Shown here piece by piece: positions 33,789 through 41,741 of a stretch of 64,000 nucleotides of DNA. Position 1 is the first letter of the stretch; each line of letters opens with the position of its first letter. A program made the position numbers and the translations under genes. The notes beneath the pieces are model-generated. The model saw only the letters and a list, made by a program, of their open reading frames with translations. It had not been told where the DNA came from and ran no database searches. Origin of the DNA: Pseudomonas lini (GTDB taxonomy: Bacteria > Pseudomonadota > Gammaproteobacteria > Pseudomonadales > Pseudomonadaceae); contig NZ_OZ061318.1 in the NCBI RefSeq assembly GCF_964063345.1, positions 6,448,001 to 6,512,000 on the forward strand, given 5' to 3'.

Positions 33789-34859
33789 ATGACTCTATTC
33801 ATAGACGTTGATCACGCCGCCATGCTTTTTGGAAAGATTGGAATCGGTCAGTCCATCACGCAAATGGCCAGCTACATCAAGGCTGATTATTGTCGCTGGG
33901 CTGACTTTGATAAATCCCCGCGCACCGCCAATCACTCCCTTTGCGGGGTGATCGAACTGATGCCGACTGACGATGGCAAACAGTATTCATTCAAATACGT
34001 AAACGGCCATCCAGGAAATGCTGGCAACAACTTGCTGACCGTCATGGCCTTTGGGGTATTGGCGAACGTCGATAGCGGATACCCCACTGTTCTCAGCGAA
34101 CTCACCCTGACCACCGCGGTTCGTACAGCGGCAACGTCCGCGCTGGTAGCCCAGTCCTTGGCACGCAAGGGTTCGACACGTATGGCCATTATCGGAAATG
34201 GCGCCCAGAGCGAATTCCAGGCCATTGCCTTTTATGAAATGCTCGGGATCAACGAGGTGCGGATATTTGATATCGACAGCGCTGCGTCATTGAAACTGAA
34301 ACAAAACCTGGAAAGCTATACCGGCATCAATGTCACCGTAGCCGCCTCGGTGCATGAAGCCGTCAAAGGCGTTGATATCATCACCACCGTCACGGCGGAC
34401 AAAGCCTACGCGACAATCTTGACGCCCGACATGATCGAGCCTGGCATGCATATCAACGCGGTTGGCGGTGACTGTCCCGGGAAAACCGAACTTCATGCCG
34501 ATATCCTGCGCAACGCCCGGATCATTGTCGAGTTTGAACCACAGACGCGCATTGAAGGCGACATTCAGCAACTGGACGCGGACCATCCTGTCATCGAATA
34601 TTTTCGTATCGTTCGGGATAACGAACCAGGCCGGGAAAATGACACGCAAGTCACGGTGTTCGACTCGGTGGGATTTGCTCTAGAAGACTTTTCTTCACTT
34701 CGTTACTTGCATGACCAGGCTAGAAAATACGCGATCGGTGAGAAAATCCATCTTGTACCCACGCCTGCCAATATCAAGAACCTGTATCAATTGATTGAGG
34801 AGAAGTCTGATTTTTCATCAGTATCGCCCCCGCAAAAACAGCAGTTGGCAGCAAGCTAA
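33789..34859 (+). CDS. Ornithine cyclodeaminase
   Basis: A 356-residue member of the ornithine cyclodeaminase/mu-crystallin family, which converts L-ornithine to L-proline and ammonia with bound NAD+. Substrate lysine in FKYVNGHPGN, Rossmann motif AIIGNGAQSEFQAIAFYEM, and the catalytic Asp in NAVGGDCPGKTELH are all present, favouring true cyclodeaminase over the reductase homologues. A good AAGAGAGAAA ribosome site lies before the start, 53 bases after the amidohydrolase gene. Lysine cyclodeaminase activity (pipecolate) is an alternative. Confidence 0.88.
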   Translation: MTLFIDVDHAAMLFGKIGIGQSITQMASYIKADYCRWADFDKSPRTANHSLCGVIELMPTDDGKQYSFKYVNGHPGNAGNNLLTVMAFGVLANVDSGYPTVLSELTLTTAVRTAATSALVAQSLARKGSTRMAIIGNGAQSEFQAIAFYEMLGINEVRIFDIDSAASLKLKQNLESYTGINVTVAASVHEAVKGVDIITTVTADKAYATILTPDMIEPGMHINAVGGDCPGKTELHADILRNARIIVEFEPQTRIEGDIQQLDADHPVIEYFRIVRDNEPGRENDTQVTVFDSVGFALEDFSSLRYLHDQARKYAIGEKIHLVPTPANIKNLYQLIEEKSDFSSVSPPQKQQLAAS

Positions 34860-35043
34860 GACACGCGATAGCTCGCTATCAAACCAGGTGGCGAGCCACG
34901 GACACCTTACTGATTAACCGATATTGCAAAGCGTTTGAAATACCGTCCTGATCTACAAGGCCTAATGGCGAACTTACAACAATAAAACACACAGACTATT
35001 TCTCTGCCAAAACTCAAAAAACATAAAATCAAGAGGTTTTGTG
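34860..35043. other. AT-rich spacer before the permease gene
   Basis: A 184-base gap, noticeably AT-rich near 34970-35040 (for example AATAAAACACACAG). It may hold a separate promoter for the permease. I see no hairpin with a T-run. Confidence 0.35.
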
Positions 35044-36465
35044 ATGAAATCAGATACGCATGAAATAACTGAACAACCCGCATTACAGCGCACGCTCAGC
35101 AATCGCCACATTCAACTAATGGCCATGGGCGGCGCCATTGGTACGGGGCTGTTCATGGGCTCCGGCAAGATCATCGCCCTGTCCGGTACCTCGATCATAC
35201 TTATCTATATGATCATCGGTCTTTTCGTTTACTTCGTCATGCGTGCCATGGGAGAACTGCTTTTATCAAACCTGAACTTCAAAAGCTTTGCTGACTTTGC
35301 CGGGGCCTACCTCGGCCCTCGTGCGGCCTTCTTTCTCGGGTGGTCATACTGGTTGAGCTGGAGCGTGGCCGTTGTGGGAGATGCAGTGGTCGTTGGGGGT
35401 TTCTTTCAATACTGGTTCCCTGATGTACCGGCCTGGATCCCCGCCATCGGCATGATGCTCACGCTATTCGCCTTGAATGTGCTTACCGTCAAACTGTTCG
35501 GTGAGGTTGAATTCTGGTTCGCGATCATCAAGATAATCGCAGTCGTTGCGCTGATTTCCGTCAGTGTGCTGCTGATTGCCAGCTCCTTCGTCTCACCCAC
35601 GGGAGTCACGGCGTCCCTGACGCACTTGCTGGACAAACAAGCCGCCTTTCCTAACGGCCTGTTCGGCTTCTTCGCGGGCTTTCAGATGGCGATCTTTTCG
35701 TTCGCGGGCACAGAATTGATCGGCACCGCGGCCGCCGAAACCAAGTCGCCGGAAAAGACCTTGCCCAAAGCCATCAATTCCATACCGCTCAGGATCATCC
35801 TTTTTTATGTTCTGTCGCTGGTCTGCATCATCGCGGTGACCTCATGGCAGCAGGTATCGCCCAACAAAAGTCCTTTTGTCGAACTGTTCCTGATCGCGGG
35901 TTTTCCAGCGGCGGCCGGCATTGTGAACTTTGTGGTGCTGACCTCTGCGGCGTCATCCGCCAACAGCGGCGTCTTCTCGTCCAGCCGCATGTTGTTCGGC
36001 CTGGCCGACCTTGGCAGTGCACCCGCTATCTTCAGACGGTTGTCGAAAAACAGTGTTCCGCTCATCAGCCTGGTCTTCACGACCTTTCTGATGCTGCTGG
36101 GCGTCCTGCTGCTGTTCATCATCCCTGAAGTCATGACCGCCTTTACCATCGTGTCGACGGTGTCGGCCATCCTGGTGATCTTTACCTGGTCGACCATCCT
36201 GGCCTCCTACATCGCGTATCGCAAAGCAAGACCCGATCTTCATGCGCAATCGCGGTACAAAATGCCTGGAGGCGTGCCGATGGCGTGGTTCTCCCTCGCA
36301 TTTCTCGCATTTGTGCTGTGCCTGCTTGCCCTTCGGCCAGACACCCGCCTTGCACTGTGCGTGATGCCTGCATGGTTCATTTGGTTGGCAATCGCCTACC
36401 AACTCTCTCATTTCAGGCGCAGGAACCAGGCCAGTCATGCGGCAGGGTCACTTCTCAAAGAATGA
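35044..36465 (+). CDS. Amino-acid permease, AAT family
   Basis: A 473-residue transporter with about 12 membrane helices: RHIQLMAMGGAIGTGLFMGSG at the first helix, then MRAMGELLLSNLNFKSFADFA, GFQMAIFSFAGTELIG with AAETKSPEKTLPKAI, and SSANSGVFSSSRMLFGLA. It looks closest to the CycA/D-alanine-D-serine-glycine branch. It follows ornithine cyclodeaminase and probably brings in the amino-acid substrate of the pathway. GTG at 35041 directly precedes the ATG; AAGAGG upstream fits the ATG. Confidence 0.92.
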   Translation: MKSDTHEITEQPALQRTLSNRHIQLMAMGGAIGTGLFMGSGKIIALSGTSIILIYMIIGLFVYFVMRAMGELLLSNLNFKSFADFAGAYLGPRAAFFLGWSYWLSWSVAVVGDAVVVGGFFQYWFPDVPAWIPAIGMMLTLFALNVLTVKLFGEVEFWFAIIKIIAVVALISVSVLLIASSFVSPTGVTASLTHLLDKQAAFPNGLFGFFAGFQMAIFSFAGTELIGTAAAETKSPEKTLPKAINSIPLRIILFYVLSLVCIIAVTSWQQVSPNKSPFVELFLIAGFPAAAGIVNFVVLTSAASSANSGVFSSSRMLFGLADLGSAPAIFRRLSKNSVPLISLVFTTFLMLLGVLLLFIIPEVMTAFTIVSTVSAILVIFTWSTILASYIAYRKARPDLHAQSRYKMPGGVPMAWFSLAFLAFVLCLLALRPDTRLALCVMPAWFIWLAIAYQLSHFRRRNQASHAAGSLLKE

Positions 36466-36493
36466 TCCATTGCTCCACCAAAAAGCTGTACGT

Positions 36494-36526
36494 AAAAAAG
36501 TCCCGTGACCGAATGAGTCACGGGAC
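36494..36526 (-). terminator. Terminator of the small lipoprotein gene
   Basis: GTCCCGTGAC and GTCACGGGAC form a perfect 10-bp stem with a 7-base loop, followed on the minus strand by six T. It lies in the 109-base gap between the permease stop and the lipoprotein stop and can also slow + strand read-through. Confidence 0.9.
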
Positions 36527-36574
36527 AAAAAATTGGTTGGTTGCGGCCAACCAAAGGAGCATTTTTAAAAGCGG

Positions 36575-36916
36575 TTACAGGCATTCCTGCGCGGCACGCT
36601 CGAAACTCGAAGGCATGAAGTTCGACGCCAGCAAGTGGCGCTCATACAAAAACACCTTGCCGCCATTCGGGGCTTTATAGGCTTCGAGAACGTTGTCTGC
36701 CGCGACTTTGCTCGGCACCACGATCCGGTAACTGCGCTGGGTTTGCGAGACCGTCGGGTTCAGTGCGCTGCCCTGCAACTTCGGCACTACGCAGTCGGCG
36801 TACTCGGCAGGCGTTTTTTTCGTCTGAAAGCTCTGCGTCGGGTCATTCGGCGCGGAGGCGCAGCCGGCCAGCAGCAAGGAGGCGAAAGCCATGACAGGAA
36901 CAAATAAAAGGCGCAT
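36575..36916 (-). CDS. Small lipoprotein
   Basis: A 113-residue lipoprotein: signal peptide MRLLFVPVMAFASLL with lipobox LAGC (Cys18), then a compact domain with CVVPKLQGSAL, SYRIVVPSKVAADNVLEAY and GGKVFLYERHLL, ending ERAAQECL. Two further cysteines could form a disulfide. Lipidation and envelope location are clear; function is not. The ATG at 36916 is chosen for the signal peptide and AGGA upstream; the frame extends to 37024 without a better start. Confidence 0.8.
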   Translation of the reverse strand: MRLLFVPVMAFASLLLAGCASAPNDPTQSFQTKKTPAEYADCVVPKLQGSALNPTVSQTQRSYRIVVPSKVAADNVLEAYKAPNGGKVFLYERHLLASNFMPSSFERAAQECL

Positions 36917-37060
36917 CGGTGAAGTCCTGAAAATAAAAAGTCGGGGGCGTTGAGCTGCGTTTACGATGGAAGCGATTTTCCAACTTTGCCCGACAAAGCA
37001 GAACTTGCGTTTCTTGATTGTCACTATTACTTGAACCGATAGTTGCGCCGCGCGATCGCA

Positions 37061-37089
37061 AAACCAAGCCCCGCCAGAAGCGGGGCTTG
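37061..37089 (-). terminator. Terminator of the KGG-protein gene
   Basis: CAAGCCCCGC and GCGGGGCTTG form a perfect 10-bp stem with a 5-base loop, followed on the minus strand by GTTTTGC. It lies 18 bases beyond the KGG-protein stop. Confidence 0.75.
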
Positions 37090-37106
37090 ACGTATTTCAC
37101 ACGGCA

Positions 37107-37406
37107 TCAGGGTTTACGCCCACCGCCGGGAGTTTGCCCTCCTCCTTTTTTGTCTGCGTCAGACATTTTTTCTCTGTCTTCGACCAAGTTGCCTTGGCGC
37201 CCTGCTCCCTGTCCGCTGCCGGGACGATTGGTATCGCTGGACTGACGTCCCCCAGAGGCCTGTCCACCTTTTTTGCCGGCTTCGGAGGTACGTTGCGGAT
37301 CGTTCATCATCCCGCCGCCCGACTGCCCGCCTTTTTTGCCAGCTTCGGAGGCTTTATCAGGGTCGTTGGCAAAATTGCCAGGTTTTTTATCACCGGTGTT
37401 AGCCAT
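37107..37406 (-). CDS. KGG-repeat stress protein (GsiB/YciG-like)
   Basis: A 99-residue hydrophilic, Gly- and Lys-rich protein with three KGG-type repeats: DKASEAGKKGGQSGGG, QRTSEAGKKGGQASGG and EKMSDADKKGGGQT. Such proteins are induced by general stress, starvation or desiccation and are largely unfolded. The ATG at 37406 has GAGGAGA before it; the open frame to 37493 has no supporting site. It carries its own terminator. Confidence 0.85.
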   Translation of the reverse strand: MANTGDKKPGNFANDPDKASEAGKKGGQSGGGMMNDPQRTSEAGKKGGQASGGRQSSDTNRPGSGQGAGRQGNLVEDREKMSDADKKGGGQTPGGGRKP

Positions 37407-37692
37407 TTTCGTTCTCCTCATTGTTTCTCGCGAACCTTCGTAGGCTCGTCTAATTCCGAGGTTTTCTGTGATTGAAAGTTTGAACTGATCCATCGTATTG
37501 CGACAGGCGGATTGGGATGATTAGTTCCGGAAAACTCCTGACGCTGCGACTAATGGAGGTGAGCTAAACGAGTATAAAAATGGCTTGCGCTTATACAAAT
37601 TCATCAAGGAAAAGAGCGTTGAGGTCTGGCATCATTCAAGCAGTTACGCTGAACTATCAGCTAGCTAATTTTTCCTCTGTGGAGGTACGTCG

Positions 37693-38250
37693 ATGACAGA
37701 GCACATCGTCCACTTTCATTGCCAGATTGATCAGGGCACGATGGAACGCTTCAGGGACTGCTGCCTCGACGCCATCGACCAGGGCGCCTCTTCCTTACTG
37801 CTGAATCTCTCCACCAGCGGCGGCAGCACCAATTTTGGCTTCGCCCTCTATACCTTCCTCAAATCTCTGCCAGTGCCGCTGTGCGCGATTAATGCCGGCA
37901 ACATCGAGTCGATGGGCATCATCATGTACCTGGCCGCCGGCCGACGTATCACCGCCCCCCATTCGCGGTTTCTGATTCACCCAATGAATTGGTACTTCCC
38001 CCAAAGCTCGGTCGACCATCAACGCCTGCGCGAATACCTCTTGAGCCTGGATAACGACCTCGCGCGCTACGTGCAAATCTTTGCCCTGGAAACTGCCCAC
38101 GCAGAAACCAAACTGGACATTTTTCATTGCCTTTCAGCGGAAGAGAAAGTCATCGCAGCGCATGAATCCCTGGCCTATGGAATTGCCCACGAAATGCATC
38201 AGATGGTGTTTGCCGATAACGTCAAACACTGGAAAGTCAGTGGCGGTTGA
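37693..38250 (+). CDS. Solitary ClpP-like serine protease
   Basis: A 185-residue ClpP-fold protein. The active-site Ser is in GNIESMGIIMYLAAGRR and the His in FLIHPMNWYF, in the same order and spacing as in ClpP; the GGSTNFG loop after LNLSTS is the family substrate-binding strand. It is shorter than housekeeping ClpP, lacks a recognisable propeptide, and has no Clp ATPase beside it. It may act on small peptides or pair with a distant ATPase. GGAGG lies ahead of the ATG. Neighbours are stress-type genes, so a stress role is likely. Confidence 0.82.
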   Translation: MTEHIVHFHCQIDQGTMERFRDCCLDAIDQGASSLLLNLSTSGGSTNFGFALYTFLKSLPVPLCAINAGNIESMGIIMYLAAGRRITAPHSRFLIHPMNWYFPQSSVDHQRLREYLLSLDNDLARYVQIFALETAHAETKLDIFHCLSAEEKVIAAHESLAYGIAHEMHQMVFADNVKHWKVSGG

Positions 38251-38361
38251 AGCCTGTTCGAGACGGCCCTGAGTTTTTCGTTACCGATGAGTCAGGTGCC
38301 AGCAACAGGGTGAATCTCCAGGGTCATTCCGTCACCGCCTGTTCCAAGGCGCCGACAAACC

Positions 38362-38404
38362 GGGCTCGACGGGAGGTCTGTGCATCAGACCTCCCGTCGA
38401 GCCC
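38362..38404. other. Long perfect hairpin between convergent genes
   Basis: GGGCTCGACGGGAGGTCTG and its exact complement form a 19-bp stem with loop TGCAT. It fills much of the 163-base gap between the convergent ClpP-like and DUF3618 genes. Neither strand has a T-run after it, so it is not a standard terminator; it may still end or protect transcripts from both sides. Confidence 0.7.
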
Positions 38405-38413
38405 TGATACCTG

Positions 38414-39244
38414 TCAAGAAGTCCCCAACCCTCGCGACAGATCGGCTGAAGTGTCGGACGCGGGCTTGCGCATCTCGCCCGTTTCTCCAGCGATTGCCTC
38501 GCGGGGCTCCGTGGTTTCCATCACCTTTTCGCGCACCGCCTCATAGCCCTCCCGTGCTTGCTGTTTGACCTTGCCGGTAAGGCTTGCGCTGGTCCTGCCC
38601 AGATAGCGGCGTTCCGTCGCGGTGGTCGGTAGCGCTGCGCCCAGCAACGCCCCCACCGCGATACCGACCGCCGCCATCATCAGTGGCTGCTCCTTGAGCA
38701 AATGACTGAACTGGTCGCCCATTTCATGAGTCCTGCGCGCCAGGCGATCACTGGTTTCATGAACGGTATGACTGAGCTGATCGGTCTTCGCATGCAGGCT
38801 ATCGCTCAGGTGTGCTGCCTTGCCTTTGACCGCCTGATAGCTGTCCTTGAGCGAATCGGTGGTGTTGTGCAGACGCTGTCGGGCGCTGTCCATGCCATCG
38901 GAAAGCCCTTCGCCCAAGTCATCGGCCCAGTCGAAATCCTGCGCAGGCTCTACGCTATATTCCCTGGGCGTTGGCGGGCGATTCTGGCTCATCATCAACC
39001 ACATCAACCCCACTGAGGTCAGCACCGCGGGCACGGGGTTGTTGCGCACGCTGGTGCCCAGGTTGGTCAGGAAAGTCGAGCCATTGCTTTGCATCATCAG
39101 CAGTGCTTGATCGAACATCTGGCCAGGGGTGAACTTGCTTTCCAGTGCGTCGACGATATGCCCGATGTTCTCCCGTTGCGCATCGATTTCACGTTCGATG
39201 GTTTCCGGGCTCTTGGCCGCTTCGGTTTCGAATTCACGGTTCAT
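38414..39244 (-). CDS. DUF3618/YqjD-like membrane-anchored protein
   Basis: A 276-residue protein. N-terminal DUF3618 motif: SPETIEREIDAQRENIGHIV, DALESKFTPGQMFDQAL. Two hydrophobic segments, NPVPAVLTSVGLMWLMM near residue 75 and PLMMAAVGIAVGALLGAAL near residue 205, flank a long helical region with heptad-like repeats (LSDSLHAKTDQLSHTVHE). It overlaps the preceding holin-like gene by four bases (ATGA). The trio resembles the E. coli YqjD-YqjE-YqjK set of stress-induced inner-membrane proteins. Confidence 0.8.
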   Translation of the reverse strand: MNREFETEAAKSPETIEREIDAQRENIGHIVDALESKFTPGQMFDQALLMMQSNGSTFLTNLGTSVRNNPVPAVLTSVGLMWLMMSQNRPPTPREYSVEPAQDFDWADDLGEGLSDGMDSARQRLHNTTDSLKDSYQAVKGKAAHLSDSLHAKTDQLSHTVHETSDRLARRTHEMGDQFSHLLKEQPLMMAAVGIAVGALLGAALPTTATERRYLGRTSASLTGKVKQQAREGYEAVREKVMETTEPREAIAGETGEMRKPASDTSADLSRGLGTS

Positions 39245-39684
39245 GACATTTTCCTCCGCAGGGCTTCCTGGTCTTTGTTCAGCGCGTCCAGGGTGCGATC
39301 AGGCTTGAAGTGGGAAGGCTCGAATTGTTTCTTGCCTGCCTGCAGCATCACGAACCCGATGACCATCACCACGACGCCGACAATCAGCGCGGCCAGCCAG
39401 GGCGCCATCACCAGGCTCAAGGCATAGACCACAGCCATCAGCAGGATGATGAACCCGGCGAGCAGCACAATGGCGCCACCGGCGACCCCGGCAATCCCTG
39501 CTTTCAATGTCGTCAGGCTGGCCTGCAATTCCACTTTGGCCAACGCCAGTTCCTTGGTGAATAACGCCGGTACTTCCCGAGTCAACTGCCGCAATAAACC
39601 GACCACGGAAGCATCATGATCAGCCGCCGTGACCGACGGTGTGACGGGTGGGGTGCGTTGCAGTTCTGGATTTTCTCTGTTCAT
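39241..39684 (-). CDS. Holin-X/YqjE-like membrane protein
   Basis: A 147-residue protein of the phage-holin superfamily III (YqjE-like) type found widely outside phages. After VVGLLRQLTREVPALFTKEL comes a two-helix hairpin, AGIAGVAGGAIVLLAGFIILLMAV and MAPWLAALIVGVVVMVIGFVML, and a basic tail. Start ATG 39684 shares one base with the upstream stop (TGATG) and has AGGAGA ahead. Nothing around it suggests a prophage. Confidence 0.82.
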   Translation of the reverse strand: MNRENPELQRTPPVTPSVTAADHDASVVGLLRQLTREVPALFTKELALAKVELQASLTTLKAGIAGVAGGAIVLLAGFIILLMAVVYALSLVMAPWLAALIVGVVVMVIGFVMLQAGKKQFEPSHFKPDRTLDALNKDQEALRRKMS

Positions 39685-40334
39685 CACCGTTCTCCTGAGA
39701 AGGGGCTGGACCCCGGCATTGAGGAGCCGTCGCCACGATGGTCGGGCGCGCTCGGCGAGGACGGCGTGATGCTAGTGGCCAACCCGGACGACAAGTCGCC
39801 TCCGGGCGGCATCGTCGTTTCATAAAGTCCTTGCGAGCCATCGCCAGTGAACGTGGCTGTACTGCTCTGGGCAGCGAACTCACGGTCGGTTGTTGTCGGC
39901 AGGGTCGCCGTGCCTGCTTTCAGGAAGCGCGACAGACCGAACCCCACCGCGATGCTGCCGACAATGAACAACCCGGGGTTCTCGCGTGCCAGGTCAGCGC
40001 CATCGTGCAGAAGCTCTTCGGCACTTTTGCTGCGCAGTTTTCCCGCCAGGCTGCTCATGCTGTCGGCCATGTCTGCCAGGTAATCGGACATCCCAAACGT
40101 ATCGTTCGTCCTGATCTCGGAAACGACTGATTGGGCGCCTCTGGCCAATGCTTCAATCTGATCCGCTGCGGTATCGCGGTATTGGCCGAACTGCTCATCG
40201 GCCTGATGCCGCGCACCGCCGATCGCTTCGGTAACCTCCTCTTTTAAATGCTGAAAGTTTTGTTCGGAGCCTGCGGGATCCCGAGGGGCATCCGGTTGTC
40301 CGGTTCTGCTGTCTGGAATAGTCATGTCATCCAT
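39684..40334 (-). CDS. DUF883/ElaB-like surface-stress protein
   Basis: A 216-residue protein, first of a three-gene overlapping operon. Residues 20-100 are helical and charged (FQHLKEEVTEAIGGARHQAD, QIEALARGAQSVVSEIRTND), followed by one hydrophobic segment, NPGLFIVGSIAVGFGLSRFL, and a Ser/Thr/Pro/Gly-rich C-terminal 80 residues. The middle resembles nutrient-deprivation-induced and ElaB/YqjD-type proteins. Starts at 40334 and 40325 are both possible; AAGG lies upstream of both. Confidence 0.65.
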   Translation of the reverse strand: MDDMTIPDSRTGQPDAPRDPAGSEQNFQHLKEEVTEAIGGARHQADEQFGQYRDTAADQIEALARGAQSVVSEIRTNDTFGMSDYLADMADSMSSLAGKLRSKSAEELLHDGADLARENPGLFIVGSIAVGFGLSRFLKAGTATLPTTTDREFAAQSSTATFTGDGSQGLYETTMPPGGDLSSGLATSITPSSPSAPDHRGDGSSMPGSSPFSGER

Positions 40335-40462
40335 CGCCTTCGTAATGAACACGTCAGGAAGTGGCCGCGGGGTGTCCGCGGTGGTGCTTCATTGCAGATG
40401 ACGAGGGTGTCTGGCGGGGAGTTCCAAGCAGACGATGAAGTGATGAAAAGTACGCTGCGGAA

Positions 40463-40556
40463 CCTGTGGGAGCGGGCTTGCCCGCGATGATGGCGGCACA
40501 TTCAACATTAATGTCGGCTGACACATCGCTTTCGCGGGCAAGCCCGCTCCCACAGG
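40463..40556. repeat. REP doublet (REPIN-like)
   Basis: CCTGTGGGAGCGGGCTTGCC (25-base arm in all) and its inverted copy ending CCCGCTCCCACAGG enclose about 45 bases. It lies in the 332-base divergent gap between the DUF883-like and NTF2-like genes. The same doublet recurs near 44847 and 55108. Confidence 0.9.
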
Positions 40557-40666
40557 TTTGCGTTCGCTGGATGCATTGCGCAGAAAAAACCTGCTAAGTT
40601 GTACGATGACGGACGAGGCGGCTGTCTCTCGTCTGTCATCCCTATAACAACAAGGAAAAAATACCC

Positions 40667-41098
40667 ATGAAAAAAACCAAATTGCTTATCGGCTTTTTGT
40701 GCCTCTTCAGCGGCTATGTGATGGCAACCCCCTCCTCCGGCGAGAAAGATGTCGCCGTAGCGGTGGACCATCTGACTCAAGCCATGCTGACCAAAAACAT
40801 TCCCCAGCTGAACGCGCTCACCGCTGAAAACCTTACCTACGGCCATTCCAGCGGGAAAATCCAGGACAAGAAAGCGTTCATCGCCGACATCGAAACCGGC
40901 AAAAGCGCTTTCAAGACACTGGAAATGCAGGGGCAGACCATCACGCTGTCAGGTGATGTGGCGTTGGTCCGTCATCATTTTTCGGCGCAAGCTATCAAGG
41001 GTGAAGAGATCGTTCCGACGGAAATCGAGAACTTCCAGATCTGGCAGAAACAGCAAGGCAAATGGCTACTGGTAGGACGACAAGCGTTCCGCTTCTGA
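40667..41098 (+). CDS. Exported NTF2-like (DUF4440-type) protein
   Basis: A 143-residue protein: signal peptide MKKTKLLIGFLCLFSGYVMA, then an NTF2-like cone fold with VAVAVDHLTQAMLTKNIPQL, LNALTAENLTYGHSSGKIQD, KKAFIADIETGKSAFKTLEM and the closing strand IWQKQQGKWLLVGRQAFRF. The pattern of a nuclear-transport-factor-2 snoaL/DUF4440 protein is clear; substrate or ligand is not. AAGGA lies ahead of the ATG. It stands alone between repeat regions. Confidence 0.82.
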   Translation: MKKTKLLIGFLCLFSGYVMATPSSGEKDVAVAVDHLTQAMLTKNIPQLNALTAENLTYGHSSGKIQDKKAFIADIETGKSAFKTLEMQGQTITLSGDVALVRHHFSAQAIKGEEIVPTEIENFQIWQKQQGKWLLVGRQAFRF

Positions 41099-41140
41099 AT
41101 TCTGCCTGGCAAAGCCTGGCGTTCTCGGTGGACCTGAAAC

Positions 41141-41205
41141 AATGCGGCGTCCGTTTTGGGGCTGCTTCGCCGCCCAACGGGGGCAAGCCCCCTCGCCACA
41201 AGGTT
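41141..41205. repeat. Half-REP-like element
   Basis: CTGCTTCGCCGCCCAACGGG and GGCAAGCCCCCTCGCCACAA occur just after the NTF2-like gene. It looks like one arm of the GGCGAGGG-type REP family also seen at 59891. Confidence 0.55.
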
Positions 41206-41496
41206 GTGTGTGCAAGCGAGTGCAATGCTGGAAAGGTGGCGGCCGTACGCGGGTTGGCCGACCGGACAGGAACCGGCACACCCGAAGGTGTCCCACGCAC
41301 AGCCGCCATAACACAAAGGTGTTGGGTAGCTGAACGTTCCTGTATCCGACCGGCCAAGGTCATTCGCGGTGTTTTCCGCGAGTCCGAACTATAGGGGTCG
41401 ATACCGAAACGCGGCAACAGGGTACGTTGTAGGAAACGTCTTGGAAAGTTGTGCGCCACAAAGTTGATCGTTCCTACGATCGCGTGGGAACGATCG

Positions 41497-41521
41497 GCGC
41501 TCAATCATCCTCATGTAATTT
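41497..41521. repeat. Direct repeat, left copy (duplicated tctA end)
   Basis: This 25-base sequence matches 41717-41741 at 24 of 25 positions. The right copy is the true end of tctA, coding KLHEDD and the stop on the minus strand; the left copy is a detached duplicate 195 bases further downstream of the gene. Confidence 0.85.
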
Positions 41522-41525
41522 CAAT

Positions 41526-41635
41526 GATCGTTCCCACGCTCTGCGTGGGAATGCAGCCCGGGATGCTCCGCGTCCCTCTGGAGCCGAACGCGGAGCGTCC
41601 GTTGAGGCATTCCCACGCGGAGCATGGGAACGATC
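41526..41635. repeat. Palindromic intergenic repeat
   Basis: Arms GATCGTTCCCACGCTCTGCG (41526 onward) and CGCGGAGCATGGGAACGATC (ending 41635) are inverted copies, with a second nested pair around TGCTCCGCG and CGCGGAGCG. This is a known style of Pseudomonas intergenic element. It lies between the two copies of the tctA-end repeat. Confidence 0.8.
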
Positions 41636-41716
41636 TACCTGGTGATTCATGAGCGCGTGATGCTCGGACTGGCGCTGATGTGCATCATCGCGCTGATCAT
41701 CAAACCGGCTCGCGAA

Positions 41717-41741
41717 GCGCTCAATCATCCTCATGCAATTT
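41717..41741. repeat. Direct repeat, right copy (tctA 3-prime end)
   Basis: The right copy of the 25-base repeat overlaps the last codons of tctA. One C/T difference separates it from the left copy at 41497. Confidence 0.85.

Larger units (their letters stand above)
41099..41720. other. Gene-free repeat region downstream of tctA
   Basis: About 620 bases without a credible gene. It holds a half-REP-like element (41141-41205), a palindromic GGGAACGATC-type element and a duplicated tctA 3-prime end. On the + strand 41655-41740 reads VMLGLALMCIIALIIKPARE, a membrane-helix-like string without a start, possibly a gene remnant. Confidence 0.6.

Noticed and set aside
39241..39684. Holin-like gene as a sign of a prophage
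   Set aside because: This family is common in chromosomal YqjD-YqjE type operons; no integrase, structural or lysis genes are nearby.
41655..41740. Membrane-helix-like reading frame beside the tctA end
   Set aside because: It has no start codon with a ribosome site and runs into the tctA stop region; at most a remnant, so not listed as a gene.
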